From the NCBI GenBank assembly GCA_040830725.1, contig JBFOMG010000020.1, forward strand, positions 1 to 64,000: DNA of 64,000 nucleotides. The letters run 5' to 3'. A program made the position numbers and the translations under genes. Of the stretch, positions 42,801 through 50,180 are shown in pieces. The notes beneath the pieces were generated by a model. That model was given only the letters and a program-made list of their open reading frames with translations. It searched no databases and was not told the origin of the DNA. The DNA comes from JAWKWH01 sp040830725 (lineage in GTDB: Bacteria > Pseudomonadota > Alphaproteobacteria > Rhizobiales > Rhizobiaceae). Each line of letters starts with the position of its first letter. Position 1 is the first letter of the stretch.

Positions 42801-43751
42801 GGTTTGGCCTGAAACCGTCCAGGTTTGCGATGATGACGGTGCGCTGGCGTCGGTAATCATCGGCCGGATTGAACATTCTCCGGCTCGCAGATCATCGCCA
42901 AACCAGGCGGTAACAAGCGCCACATGTTCCAGGTTTGGACACAAGGCCTGCAGTTCGTCCAATGATGCAGCGAGATCGCTTGGGCCGGTCAACACGTGGC
43001 GGTTTTGGATATTCACCGATCCCGGGATGGCAGAATTCGAGTAGGCACCGAATCCGCCAAGAAAACCGGTCACCCGGTTTACCGGAACTGGTGACAACCC
43101 AAACTCTGTCGCGCCGGGAATGAGCGTGACCGCCCTGATCGATTGACGCAGCGTTCCAACGGGCCGGATAACCTCGAACTGAAACTGCGGGATGCGATTT
43201 CCATATGAATCAAGCGGAAAACGTTCGAACACGACATAGGCGACATCGCGGTAAGCCGGCGTGTTGCCGCTGCCCTGCCTGGCTTCGATCAGCGGATCGA
43301 CAGGTTGATCTGACCCTCCGTTGTAAACCCTGATCTCAAACTGTTCGCGGTCGATCTCCCTGCCGTCAGCCCAAATGCGCCGCACGGCGGCGATTTCGCC
43401 TGCGCAAAGCGCCAGGGCCACGTTGGCGAAGTAGGAGTAGGTGGTAACTTTCGGTCCACCCTTGAAACCCTGGCGTTCAGTATGGCGGTATTCCTCGAAA
43501 CGCGTTGCCCATATGACGGTCGCTCCAAGCCTGGCTGTTCCGTACAAGCGCGGAACCGGCGAGCCCTCTTCCGCCGACAGTGGTTGCGGTCCCGACAGGC
43601 GCGGACCGTGTATATGCCGTGTGCTTTGCAGCAGGGCGCGGTCAGCAACGTAACCGGCCAGTGCACCAGCGGCGGTGCCGATGGTTGCTCCGACGGGACC
43701 AAGGAAGCCGCCGAGGAAAGCCCCGGCGGCCTGCAGCAAAATGGTTGCCAT
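39807..43751 (-). CDS. GTA gp15, large tail-tip/host-contact protein
   Basis: A 1314-residue protein, the largest in the cluster. The N-terminus has a glycine-rich hydrophobic segment (AAGAFLGGFLGPVGATIG), then the tail-hub region (VPRLYGTARLGATVIWATRF). A GTA TIM-barrel-like domain lies about residues 430-750 (FLIGSELCGLTTLRDEKN, YGADWTEYSGHQPADG, KPVWLTELGCPAIDKGPNQP), and a phage tail region follows. In RcGTA the homologue forms the tail-tip 'megatron' that contacts and pierces the recipient envelope. It is full length with no frameshift, which argues against decay of the cluster. It is 3 bp after gp14. Confidence 0.93.
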   Translation of the reverse strand: MATILLQAAGAFLGGFLGPVGATIGTAAGALAGYVADRALLQSTRHIHGPRLSGPQPLSAEEGSPVPRLYGTARLGATVIWATRFEEYRHTERQGFKGGPKVTTYSYFANVALALCAGEIAAVRRIWADGREIDREQFEIRVYNGGSDQPVDPLIEARQGSGNTPAYRDVAYVVFERFPLDSYGNRIPQFQFEVIRPVGTLRQSIRAVTLIPGATEFGLSPVPVNRVTGFLGGFGAYSNSAIPGSVNIQNRHVLTGPSDLAASLDELQALCPNLEHVALVTAWFGDDLRAGECSIRPMITDASAPSSSQTWTVSGQTEATATEVSRHDGGPAYGGTPSDQTVVAAISELKARGYKVTLYPFVMMDIPDGNGLPDPYGGAEQAAYPWRGRITSDPAPGRTGSADKTALARTQVDEFCGDAAPSGFQQLANTVAYSGLAGEWGYRRMILHYANLAAAAGGVDAFLIGSELCGLTTLRDEKNDFPFVEQLVRLAGEVKAILGQPTIVTYGADWTEYSGHQPADGSGDVYFHLDPLWADPSIGAVGIDNYLPLTDWRDADYGAVHPDGATGPYDLAVMRAAIAGGERYDWYYASDGDREQRLRTPITDGAYSKPWVFRLKDLKGWWENQHFDRPGGVEAAQSTAWSPASKPVWLTELGCPAIDKGPNQPNVFGDPKSSENAAPHFSSGGRSDLAQRRFIEAHLGYWDENQPSFIEANNPVSAVYGGRMVDPSRIYLWAWDARPFPAFPLQTGAWADGDNWRTGHWLNGRLSSVDLGDLINAILADHGLPDADVSAVDGTLSGYVSDDPDSARAALEPLMDLFGLAAREEASGLVLFNQNQPPEAGQFVDDLISDDERGVVERTRFPDHEFPNEVVLHFRDPMQEFQAVSARKTSGEPGTGIRQTSIAFAGLMAAGAGKALAADWLRRKWSERETVGFRLPPSARTIQPGSIVRLPRHTGEGEFLVTAIDDGLTRQVEARRLVRLPPHPDYAALPSSVEAPAEQSVVNPLAVFLDLPMTSTAVQPHDQLRVAAWAEPWLPQIVSVSPEDTGFVTRSTVSLSARIGVLESALAPGPSGRIDHANDLSVKMISGEFASVTRAQMLNGANAIAVQADNGVWEVMQFETAAEISAGSWHLSGLLRGQLGTDDATLAGSSTGAFVVILDESIQPAGLLASETGLSLNWRVFPSGLLVKSETTTSWSGVGGIRSLTPLSPVHLRSTKTPADDIEIGWVRRGRIDADNWLAADIPLGEASESYQLKIFRTGGALVREVSLSTPSWTYTAADIAEDFPEPSEFDLTVSQVSAAVGEGIPAAARLSTT

Positions 43752-43754
43752 GGA

Positions 43755-44216
43755 TTAGCGATCTTTCAACGAAAATGCCGGGAAGCGATGCGATGCGGCG
43801 ATCCTGCGGCGCCACTGGTGAACCAGCGGCGACGACACTACCGCATGTCCCTGATAGGCGTGGATGAACCGGTCGTCTTTGACCACGATGCCCGCATGTT
43901 TACAGACCATTCCGGGCCGCCATCTGAACAACAACAGATCGCCGGGAAGCGCATTGTCGGGCCGTTGCCTGATCAATAGACGGTCTGCAGCTTCCAGAAG
44001 ACGGTCACGGCTGCCGGCTTCGGCCCAATCGGGCGCATAGGCGCCGGGGCTTTCTGGTTCACATCCGTAAATCGCCCGCCAAATGCCGCGGACAAGACCA
44101 AGACAGTCACACGCGACGCCTTTTTTTGATCCCTGATGCCGGTAGGGCGTTCCGATCCAGCTTTCCGCCTCGCGAACCACCGCTGACCGTACCTCGTTTT
44201 GATCCACCGGCATCAC
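43755..44216 (-). CDS. GTA gp14, NlpC/P60 peptidoglycan endopeptidase
   Basis: A 153-residue NlpC/P60 cysteine peptidase of the tail tip, expected to cut peptide cross-links in the recipient wall. The catalytic cysteine is at residue 38 in ACDCLGLVRG and the histidine near 107 in CKHAGIVV. WIGTPYRHQGSKKG and PGDLLLFRW complete the fold. Its start overlaps the gp13 stop by four bases. Confidence 0.93.
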   Translation of the reverse strand: MMPVDQNEVRSAVVREAESWIGTPYRHQGSKKGVACDCLGLVRGIWRAIYGCEPESPGAYAPDWAEAGSRDRLLEAADRLLIRQRPDNALPGDLLLFRWRPGMVCKHAGIVVKDDRFIHAYQGHAVVSSPLVHQWRRRIAASHRFPAFSLKDR

Positions 44217-45103
44217 GGAACCAATGGCCCGCCGTCAAATATCAGCCCTGGCTGCGCATAGGCATAGGCCGCATCATTGCCGGGCAAATGGGGAAATCCA
44301 CGAAAGTTCTCCGCGTTGGCGAATTTGGCCTTGCAATTGACGAACCGTTTGTCACAGCCGGCCGTGACATCAAACCGGTCGCCCACTGAGGGCGCCAAGG
44401 AGTCTTGTACATCGATAGTCAACAGCACGGATGCGCCTGAAACCTTGTGCTCGATGACCCGGCCCGATTGGCCAGTGTTGGCGCCGGTCGTCCAGGAAAG
44501 CCATCCATTGGTGAACCAACCATCCGCATAGGCAGCGAGATCATCCGTCTCCAGTTGATTGGGAGCCGCAACCGACACGACAGACGCCGAAGCACGATAC
44601 GGCGCCTGATGCAGGTTGACACCGCATTTCGCATCACCGAGCTGGGCGTCGCAAGCCTTGCGAAAATACCGGCCGCTTGGCTGGTCCATTCCAGCTAAGG
44701 GGCTCTCCAGTTCCGCGGTGAAACGCCCGTCGATGCGATTGATCTTGCCGATTACCGATTTGCGGATACTCATGAAAACAGCCGGATCGCGCCAATTGAC
44801 AAGCAGCGTTTCGACTTCCGCCCGATCATAAATTCCCACGCTGATATCCTCATCGGTGATCAAATCCGATGTGAGCGCACCTGCTACATCGATTGCATCC
44901 GGTGTGAGACCGAGCGTCTCGCGCGCCTCGCTTGGCGACATGCCGCTTCCCGGATCGAACACCGTACCATCGACCGTCAGGCTTCGGTCATGGTCGGTAA
45001 AACCGAATACAACACCGTCACCGCGAACCAGACGCCAGCAGTGACACATGGTCGTGATCTCCTGATCAAGGTGGGCCTTCAGGGCTTCAGGCATGTCGGT
45101 CAT
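44213..45103 (-). CDS. GTA gp13, DUF2163 tail protein
   Basis: A 296-residue tail-tip component of the DUF2163/phage_BR0599 family: LKAHLDQEITTMCHCWRLVRGDG at the start split by GVVFGFTDHDRSLT, and a C-terminal domain with cysteines in FRKACDAQLGDAKCGV, TAGCDKRF and NCKAKF that in RcGTA belong to an iron-sulfur cluster-bearing tail hub. Four-base overlaps with gp12 and gp14 show tight translational coupling. Confidence 0.92.
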   Translation of the reverse strand: MTDMPEALKAHLDQEITTMCHCWRLVRGDGVVFGFTDHDRSLTVDGTVFDPGSGMSPSEARETLGLTPDAIDVAGALTSDLITDEDISVGIYDRAEVETLLVNWRDPAVFMSIRKSVIGKINRIDGRFTAELESPLAGMDQPSGRYFRKACDAQLGDAKCGVNLHQAPYRASASVVSVAAPNQLETDDLAAYADGWFTNGWLSWTTGANTGQSGRVIEHKVSGASVLLTIDVQDSLAPSVGDRFDVTAGCDKRFVNCKAKFANAENFRGFPHLPGNDAAYAYAQPGLIFDGGPLVP

Positions 45104-45750
45104 GCATCCACCTCCATCAGCGGGATGGCCGGAATCTGGCCTGCGTTGAACGACGCAATTCCTGCCAAGATCTGATCGGTATCGAACCGCACGGGCACAT
45201 CGAATTCATAGCCGGCGGAAACCGCCAGATCCGCGGCCGGTATCGAACCGGAAAGGAAAGTTACGATCCCGTTCAGGTGATCGACGGTGAAATCTGTCCC
45301 CTCTGTTTGCACGGAGCCATCGATGGCAACGGTAACCGTTCCCGGGACCGGTTTGGTGATCGTCCTGACATAAGCCTCCTCACCGGTGCCGTAGGTTTTG
45401 ACCAGTTGAAATTCAGCCGTGGACCCGTCTCCCGTTCCGATTGCCTGATCGGCCGGAGCGGGAATTTCGTCTGGCCGGCAGGATTTCTTGTCGAACGGGT
45501 CGGCAAACCGGAACGCGTGCAGCGAACCGCGCCTGGCCTCAAAGAAATTCAGCACGTCGTGCAAATCGTCGACAGAGCGCAGGCCGGTTCCCACATCAAA
45601 GCGGCGGCGCGATTGCGCAAAACGCGCATTGCGTTTTTGGACACCGGAGGTCAGGCGCACGATCTCGTTTCGATGTTCGGGCCCGCCGGTGGCGCCAAAT
45701 GAAACAGCGACCGGAAACCGGACATCATGAAAGCTGGAAAGTTCTGGCAA
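45100..45750 (-). CDS. GTA gp12, DUF2460 distal tail protein
   Basis: A 216-residue protein of the DUF2460/TIGR02217 family. The opening FHDVRFPVAVSFGATGGPEH and the middle FFEARRGSLHAFRFADPFD are diagnostic. It forms the distal tail ring in RcGTA. The reading frame overlaps gp13 by four bases and begins 10 bp after gp11. Confidence 0.92.
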   Translation of the reverse strand: MPELSSFHDVRFPVAVSFGATGGPEHRNEIVRLTSGVQKRNARFAQSRRRFDVGTGLRSVDDLHDVLNFFEARRGSLHAFRFADPFDKKSCRPDEIPAPADQAIGTGDGSTAEFQLVKTYGTGEEAYVRTITKPVPGTVTVAIDGSVQTEGTDFTVDHLNGIVTFLSGSIPAADLAVSAGYEFDVPVRFDTDQILAGIASFNAGQIPAIPLMEVDA

Positions 45751-45760
45751 TGGTCCGGTC

Positions 45761-46324
45761 CTAAAACTGTCTCAGGCCGCGGGATACCGCGCGCGCGAGC
45801 ATGTGGCTGACCTGGGCTTCGGATTTCTGAAAGGTGGCCGGATCGGGAGCGGCAACATTGAAGACAATATTGACGGCAGCTCCACCGCCATTTGCCGCAA
45901 CACCGAGCCTGCCGTCGGAGCCCCGTTGTAGCGGCAGGATTGCCTCGGCACCGGCTTCGCCCATCAATCCAAGCTTCCCGCCGGCTGGAAAGAAGGTTGG
46001 CGCTGAGACGACACCGCCGGAGGCGAAGGGCACAACGCCGCCCTTTGCATATGGCGTTATCCCCGCCAACCCTCCAACAACTGACGAAAACAGGGACGAT
46101 GCCAGGGATTGAAGCGGCTTCAAACCCTGGTTCAATGCCATTTCCGCCAGGCTCGAACCGATGTTGCGCAGAACGTCTTTCAGCGTCTTGCCGCTGACGA
46201 TTGCACTCTTGAACGAACCGGACAGTTGTCTGCCGAAGCGATCCGACAGTTCTTCCAGCTCCTCCAGTGCCACCGCGAACGGCCGTATGTCTGCATTTAT
46301 CTCGACAGAAAATTCATCTGTCAT
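45761..46324 (-). CDS. GTA gp11, short tail tape-measure protein
   Basis: A 187-residue tape-measure protein, short as expected for the short GTA tail. It begins EFSVEINADIRPFAVALEEL (helical), has a hydrophobic central stretch (SLASSLFSSVVGGLAG) and ends with the glycine-rich tape-measure tail (YAKGGVVPFASGGVVS, GLMGEAGAEAILPL) shared with lambda-type proteins. The ATG at 46324 with GGAGAAACTTTC upstream is the start; an in-frame ATG 8 codons earlier is less supported. The gp10.1 frame ends 11 bases inside this gene. Confidence 0.9.
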   Translation of the reverse strand: MTDEFSVEINADIRPFAVALEELEELSDRFGRQLSGSFKSAIVSGKTLKDVLRNIGSSLAEMALNQGLKPLQSLASSLFSSVVGGLAGITPYAKGGVVPFASGGVVSAPTFFPAGGKLGLMGEAGAEAILPLQRGSDGRLGVAANGGGAAVNIVFNVAAPDPATFQKSEAQVSHMLARAVSRGLRQF

Positions 46325-46550
46325 GAAAGTTTCTCCTTGGCGGTTCATCCGGGAATTCCCGCATCAGCGACTGAAACTCCTGCCGCTCAAGCGGCGAGGT
46401 CATTCCGCAGTTCAAGCCTTGGGCCAGGGCGGCAAACTCCCGTGTTGTCAGCGACCAGAATTCGGATGGTGAAAGCCGCAGCAGGCCGAGACCGACCGCA
46501 AGGACATCGTCCCAGGGAAAGGCCTCAGATTGTCCCGCTGCGGCGTCTAA
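46314..46550 (-). CDS. GTA gp10.1 tail assembly chaperone segment, reached by likely -1 frameshift from gp10
   Basis: The minus-strand frame from about 46550 to 46314 codes 78 residues containing FPWDDVLAVGLGLLRLSP, SEFWSLTTREFAAL and QSLMREFPD, which match the TIGR02216 tail assembly chaperone conserved in GTA clusters. No ATG, GTG or TTG exists in this frame ahead of the conserved part. The gp10 gene, however, ends in the heptamer A-AAC-CCT directly before its TAG (46556 down to 46547). This has the X-XXY-YYZ form of slippery sites, and a one-base backward slip there joins gp10 to this frame. Phage tail chaperones (lambda G/GT) are made this way. Coding is well supported; the frameshift is inference, and an unusual ATC start near 46571 is the alternative. 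Confidence 0.7.
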   Translation of the reverse strand, partial: LDAAAGQSEAFPWDDVLAVGLGLLRLSPSEFWSLTTREFAALAQGLNCGMTSPLERQEFQSLMREFPDEPPRRNFHDR

Positions 46551-46888
46551 GGGTTTTCCGTTGAAATAGCGGATTCTGTGGGTCCGAAAGTGGCTGTCAG
46601 CAACTCCGCAACAATTCGGGCATAGCCGGCCGCCCCGCCTTCAGCTTGCATTAAGCGGACATCCTCATCCGTCACGTCGTTGCCTGCGGCCCGCAGGCCA
46701 GCGCCAATAATGCGGATCATGTCCTGGGCAGACAGTTTTCCGCTGGAGAAACGGTCGACCAGACCCGTCAGGTCTTCTGCGGCAAATGCCGCCTCCAGTT
46801 CGGCAAGCGCACCAAGCGTCAGGCACAAGCGGTACGGTTTTCCGTCAAGCTGTGCCGCAATCTCGCCCCGTCTTGCATTGGCGATCAT
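46547..46888 (-). CDS. GTA gp10, tail assembly chaperone (DUF3356-like)
   Basis: A 113-residue protein opening with ARRGEIAAQLDGKPYRLCLT and LGALAELEAAF, the usual GTA-gp10 pattern, followed by a helical C-terminus (DEDVRLMQAEGGAAGYAR). It is expected to act as the shorter tail assembly chaperone beside gp10.1, binding the tape measure during tail formation. It overlaps gp9 by four bases. The stop is preceded by AAACCCT, a candidate slippery site. Confidence 0.9.
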   Translation of the reverse strand: MIANARRGEIAAQLDGKPYRLCLTLGALAELEAAFAAEDLTGLVDRFSSGKLSAQDMIRIIGAGLRAAGNDVTDEDVRLMQAEGGAAGYARIVAELLTATFGPTESAISTENP

Positions 46889-47295
46889 GGCGCGGCCGTG
46901 AAACTGATCTGGCCGGCCGATTCCAGCGTGGCCTCAAAGGTAACCTCGCCGTCGTGGTTGCCGGTATATTCCAGCGACGTCAGCTGAAACGGCCCTTCCA
47001 TAGTGCCGAAATCCGGCACGATGCATTGCCAGTCGGCAATGGTGCTGTTGAAGAAGATGGAACGTAGTTCGGCATCCGACTGTGCGTCCTTGAAAATCCC
47101 CGAACCCGATATCGAGGCGCGTTGCACACCGCTGCCGGCCAGCAACTCGCGCCAGCGGCCGGCGGATTCAGAATCCGTGATGTCAACTGTATCGCTGTTC
47201 AGCGACAGCCGCTTGGTTCGCAATCCCGCGACGGTCTCAAAAGCGGATCCCGTATAAAGTTTCAGCAAGAGGTCCTTGCCCTTTTGCGCTGCCAT
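46885..47295 (-). CDS. GTA gp9, major tail protein
   Basis: A 136-residue tail tube protein: QKGKDLLLKLYTGSAFETVAGLRT at the start in two pieces, VDITDSESAGRWRELLAGSGV and a beta-rich C-terminus (LTSLEYTGNHDGEVTFE). This is the conserved GTA/phage TP901-1-like major tail pattern. It sits 34 bp after gp8 and overlaps gp10. Confidence 0.92.
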   Translation of the reverse strand: MAAQKGKDLLLKLYTGSAFETVAGLRTKRLSLNSDTVDITDSESAGRWRELLAGSGVQRASISGSGIFKDAQSDAELRSIFFNSTIADWQCIVPDFGTMEGPFQLTSLEYTGNHDGEVTFEATLESAGQISFTAAP

Positions 47296-47329
47296 GGGCG
47301 CTTATCCTTCCAGTTTGCTTGTTTGAAAA

Positions 47330-47740
47330 TCAGGCTTCAGGCTCCAGAATCGCTCGAAAGCGGGCCTGACCGTGGTGAACGGCGACATCGTCGTCATATC
47401 CGGTTTCGGCGGTTTCAAAGCGAATGGCCACCAGATGGTGTCCTTCGACCGTCAGTGCCGCTTCGTCCAGAAGCCCTGTCACCGTGTCGAGAATTGCAAA
47501 TACCTCCCCGCGCCCCTTGGCACGCGACCAGATATGGATGGTGAACAGGATTTCGCATCCCGGCTCACTCGCCGTGTCCCAGTCGAACACGCTGGTCTGG
47601 CCGAATGTCACATAGGGAAAGGAAGCCGAAGGCGGTGTGTGGTCGAAAATATCCGGTCCGCCCAGCAGGGCCTTGAGCGCAGTGCCGCCCGCCAGCGCCT
47701 GATAGACCGCCTTTTGCAATTGCGATGCAGCCGCGCTCAT
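47330..47740 (-). CDS. GTA gp8, DUF3168 tail terminator
   Basis: A 136-residue protein of the DUF3168 tail terminator family. LQKAVYQALAGGTALKALLG, IFDHTPPSASFPYVTFGQT and FTIHIWSRAKGRGEVFAILD are the diagnostic stretches. It caps the tail tube and joins it to the head connector. Its ATG overlaps the stop of a 49-residue gene upstream by ATGA. Confidence 0.92.
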   Translation of the reverse strand: MSAAASQLQKAVYQALAGGTALKALLGGPDIFDHTPPSASFPYVTFGQTSVFDWDTASEPGCEILFTIHIWSRAKGRGEVFAILDTVTGLLDEAALTVEGHHLVAIRFETAETGYDDDVAVHHGQARFRAILEPEA

Positions 47741-47886
47741 TTCCTCACAACCTTCTTCTCGCGCCTTTTGTCAGCGCGGTCTCTCGTCGACGCCAACTTG
47801 ACCGAGTGTCTGTCGGCGATCGCATGGCGCCTGGTTCGCAATGCGCGCACCAAACCGTCGAGGGTCAACCGCATCGTCAAATTCAT
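47737..47886 (-). CDS. 49-residue basic protein between GTA gp7 and gp8
   Basis: A small gene of 50 codons on the minus strand. Its ATG overlaps the gp7 stop as ATGA (47886-47883) and its TGA overlaps the gp8 start as ATGA (47740-47737), so it fits exactly between the two and is translationally coupled to both. The product opens MNLTMRLTLDGLVRALRTRR and is very basic, ending KRREKKVVRK, with a short amphipathic helix possible near the start. I do not recognise a family, and I know of no counterpart in the canonical RcGTA gene list. A DNA- or capsid-associated role is a guess from charge alone. Confidence 0.65.
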   Translation of the reverse strand: MNLTMRLTLDGLVRALRTRRHAIADRHSVKLASTRDRADKRREKKVVRK

Positions 47887-48218
47887 CGTGCATCCTCCCT
47901 GGTGATGCAGATCAGGTAGCGCCCCGTCTCGTCGGGGTCGGTGACGTTGAGGATCAGAAAGGTGCGCCCGGATTTTTCGAACCGCATTCCGCTTGTCACA
48001 TCATCGCGAAAACGAATGGTGATGTTGTGCGTCGCCTGCTCGAGCCGCTGGCCGGCGGCAAAAAGACTTTTCGCACCGGCCGGTTCGATGCGGGCGAAGA
48101 CCGTCGCCAGTTCGCTCCAGTTCTCCGCGAAACCGCCGGAGCCGTCATCGATCCGCAGGGCGAATTGCAGCGACAATTCGTGGCACAACATTCCCGGGTC
48201 CAGGAAGCTGGTCTGCAT
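47883..48218 (-). CDS. GTA gp7, head-tail adaptor/stopper
   Basis: A 111-residue phage head-tail joining protein of the SPP1 gp16/HK97 gp10-like family: FALRIDDGSGGFAENWSELATVFARIEPAG in two parts, then FAAGQRLEQATHNITIRFRD and a strand-rich end with FLILNVTDPDETGRYL. It closes the portal channel in the head. It overlaps gp6 by one base at its start and the small basic gene by four at its end. Confidence 0.9.
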   Translation of the reverse strand: MQTSFLDPGMLCHELSLQFALRIDDGSGGFAENWSELATVFARIEPAGAKSLFAAGQRLEQATHNITIRFRDDVTSGMRFEKSGRTFLILNVTDPDETGRYLICITREDAR

Positions 48219-48787
48219 CAGAGCCTCGCCAGCCGGTACCCGGCGATCAGGCGATCAAACCCGGCGGGAAATGAGACGGGCTGCGCATCCGGACCGTGGC
48301 TGCCGCGAAACTCATACCAGTGTGCGACCAACATCAGCATCGACCGCTTCAACAGATCGGGCACATCGGTACCGGCCGCACCGAATCCGGCGCGGAAATC
48401 AATCTCGATACCGTTCATGCAAAGGCCCGGCGCCGGCCTGTCTTTCACAAGTAGCCGGGCAGGTCTCGACGCGGCGTCGAGCTGATAGTTCTGAGACGCT
48501 ACGAGAGAGGCAGCGCCGTCGCTGTCATAGATCGTCACCGAGAGAATCTGGCTGACAGGATGACGGCGCAACTCGATGATGTCTTCGGCCGGCCAGGCAT
48601 CGAGCACCAGACGCCAGTCCTGCTCTATCAGGGCAAGGCCGGCCTGGCGTTCGACCTCCTGGCGAGCCGCTGCAATCAGGCCGGAGACCAAAGCATCTTC
48701 GCTTTCATGGGTGACGCGCAGATGGGCTTTGGCTTCGGCAAGCGTAACCGGCTCGGCGGTGGGATTCACCGTTCGAAACAATGTCAT
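48218..48787 (-). CDS. GTA gp6, head-tail connector
   Basis: A 189-residue protein of the phage gp6-like connector family (TIGR02215): EPVTLAEAKAHLRVTHESED at the start, LVSGLIAAARQEVERQAGLAL, WPAEDIIELRRHPVSQI, and a C-terminus with MLVAHWYEFRGSHG. Binds below the portal. A 126-bp gap with two hairpins separates it from the capsid gene, the only long gap in this part of the cluster. Confidence 0.92.
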   Translation of the reverse strand: MTLFRTVNPTAEPVTLAEAKAHLRVTHESEDALVSGLIAAARQEVERQAGLALIEQDWRLVLDAWPAEDIIELRRHPVSQILSVTIYDSDGAASLVASQNYQLDAASRPARLLVKDRPAPGLCMNGIEIDFRAGFGAAGTDVPDLLKRSMLMLVAHWYEFRGSHGPDAQPVSFPAGFDRLIAGYRLARL

Positions 48788-48813
48788 AGGTTATTCCCTT
48801 GAGAGAATGATTC

Positions 48814-48912
48814 ACGGGTTGGCGGCCCCGGCGGGAGGAGACCGGGACCGCCACGGCAGACCTGGTAGAGCCCTTTTGACGGAAGCAGGGGTGACATCCG
48901 TCCGGGGACGGA
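48814..48912 (-). promoter_or_regulatory. Two hairpins in the gap after the capsid gene
   Basis: Just after the gp5 stop there is an inverted repeat TCCGTCC-GG-GGACGGA (48897-48912). Nearer gp6 is a longer imperfect one, GGCGGCCCCGG and CCGGGACCGCC, at about 48814-48849. Neither is followed by a T run. Such structures often stabilise or process the capsid part of a phage transcript, allowing more capsid than downstream protein. This function is inferred from position. Confidence 0.4.
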
Positions 48913-48913
48913 G

Positions 48914-50170
48914 TCAGGCCGTGCCGTATTTCAGAAGCTTGATGGCGTCGAAATCCTGTACCCCGCCACCGACACGCTTGGTGGTGTAGAACAGCACATA
49001 TGGCTTGGCGGAATAGGGATCGCGCAACACTCGCACACCGGTGCGATCGACCACCAGATAACCCCTGCCGAAATCGCCGAATGCGATTGGCGTCGCGTCG
49101 GTTGCTGCGTCCGGCATGTCCTCTGCCTCGACGACCTTGAAGCCCATCAGCATCGCCGGCTGACCGACTGCAGCCGGCGGCTGCCAGAGATAATTGCCGT
49201 CGGCATCCTTGAGTTTGCGGATCGACGCCTGGGTCTTGCGGTTCATGACCCAGGCTGCGTTCTGCCGGTAACCACTCTTCAGCGCATAGATTGTGTCGAT
49301 CAGAATATCGGAGGGATTGGCTGCCGGAAGTGCGCCGTCAACACCGGTGGCAATGGAGCCGATATTGCCCCAGCTCCAGGAAGACTCATCGACTTCGGTG
49401 TAGTTCAAAAAACCCCTTGGCTTGTTGGCGCCATTGCCGTTGACAAAGGCCGCTCCCTCCTGTTCGGCAAAGGCGGTTTCGACCTCCGCGGTGATCCACT
49501 GGTCGAGATCGACGGCGGTATCCTCCAGCAGTGTCGGCGTTGCCGCCGGCATGGCGTAAAGCTCCATGGTCGGAAACTGCAGTTCGGCGAGCGCGGATGT
49601 GTCGGTCTGCGGCCGCGAATCGGTTTCTCCGACCCAGCCGACCGCTGGCCCGGACGTCGCAAACGGTTTCTTCAGCACCGCGCCCGACACCTGCCGGACG
49701 GAAGCAATTCCGCGAATTGGCGAGAGGACCGACAAGCGGTTGCCAATTTCGGTCGCCACTTCGTCTGGCACCAGATAACCGCCATCCGGTCCGGAACCAT
49801 AGGTCATGGCTTTGGCCTCGATTGACCGCAGCCGGCCCTCTTCGCCGGATCGCAAATAAGTGTGGAAAGCATCCTTGTGTTCCAGATCAGGTGTACCCGC
49901 CGGACGCGCCAATGCGGGCCGGACCTGTTTCAGCGTCAACCGGTCGAGCGCGCGCTTCTGTTCATCGAGAACCGAAGAAATTCGATCGACCTTGTCAGTG
50001 GTGACGACGTCAGCCGACATTTTCGATTCAATCTGCTCAAGGCGTTCATCGTTTGACTGTTTGAAGGCCTCAAACGCCATCATGAATTCATCAAATGCTT
50101 CGGCGACTTCGGTTGCCGTGCCATCGGCAGCCTTGTTCTCCGGCGCCGGGCCGGTGGTGATGTCCTGCAT
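48914..50170 (-). CDS. GTA gp5, HK97-fold major capsid protein
   Basis: A 418-residue capsid precursor. Residues 1-100 or so form the helical, acidic delta region (EVAEAFDEFMMAFEAFKQSN, ERLEQIESKM) that is cut off by the gp4 protease. The HK97 body follows: GPDGGYLVPDEVATEIGNRL, PTMELYAMPAATPTLLEDT, AAFVNGNGANKPRGFLNY, AWVMNRKTQASIRKL and the C-terminal YVLFYTTKRVGGGV. The ATG at 50170 is 10 bp after gp4; the frame extends 38 codons upstream but that part has no similarity. Full length, no damage. Confidence 0.94.
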   Translation of the reverse strand: MQDITTGPAPENKAADGTATEVAEAFDEFMMAFEAFKQSNDERLEQIESKMSADVVTTDKVDRISSVLDEQKRALDRLTLKQVRPALARPAGTPDLEHKDAFHTYLRSGEEGRLRSIEAKAMTYGSGPDGGYLVPDEVATEIGNRLSVLSPIRGIASVRQVSGAVLKKPFATSGPAVGWVGETDSRPQTDTSALAELQFPTMELYAMPAATPTLLEDTAVDLDQWITAEVETAFAEQEGAAFVNGNGANKPRGFLNYTEVDESSWSWGNIGSIATGVDGALPAANPSDILIDTIYALKSGYRQNAAWVMNRKTQASIRKLKDADGNYLWQPPAAVGQPAMLMGFKVVEAEDMPDAATDATPIAFGDFGRGYLVVDRTGVRVLRDPYSAKPYVLFYTTKRVGGGVQDFDAIKLLKYGTA

Positions 50171-50180
50171 CTCGGGACTC

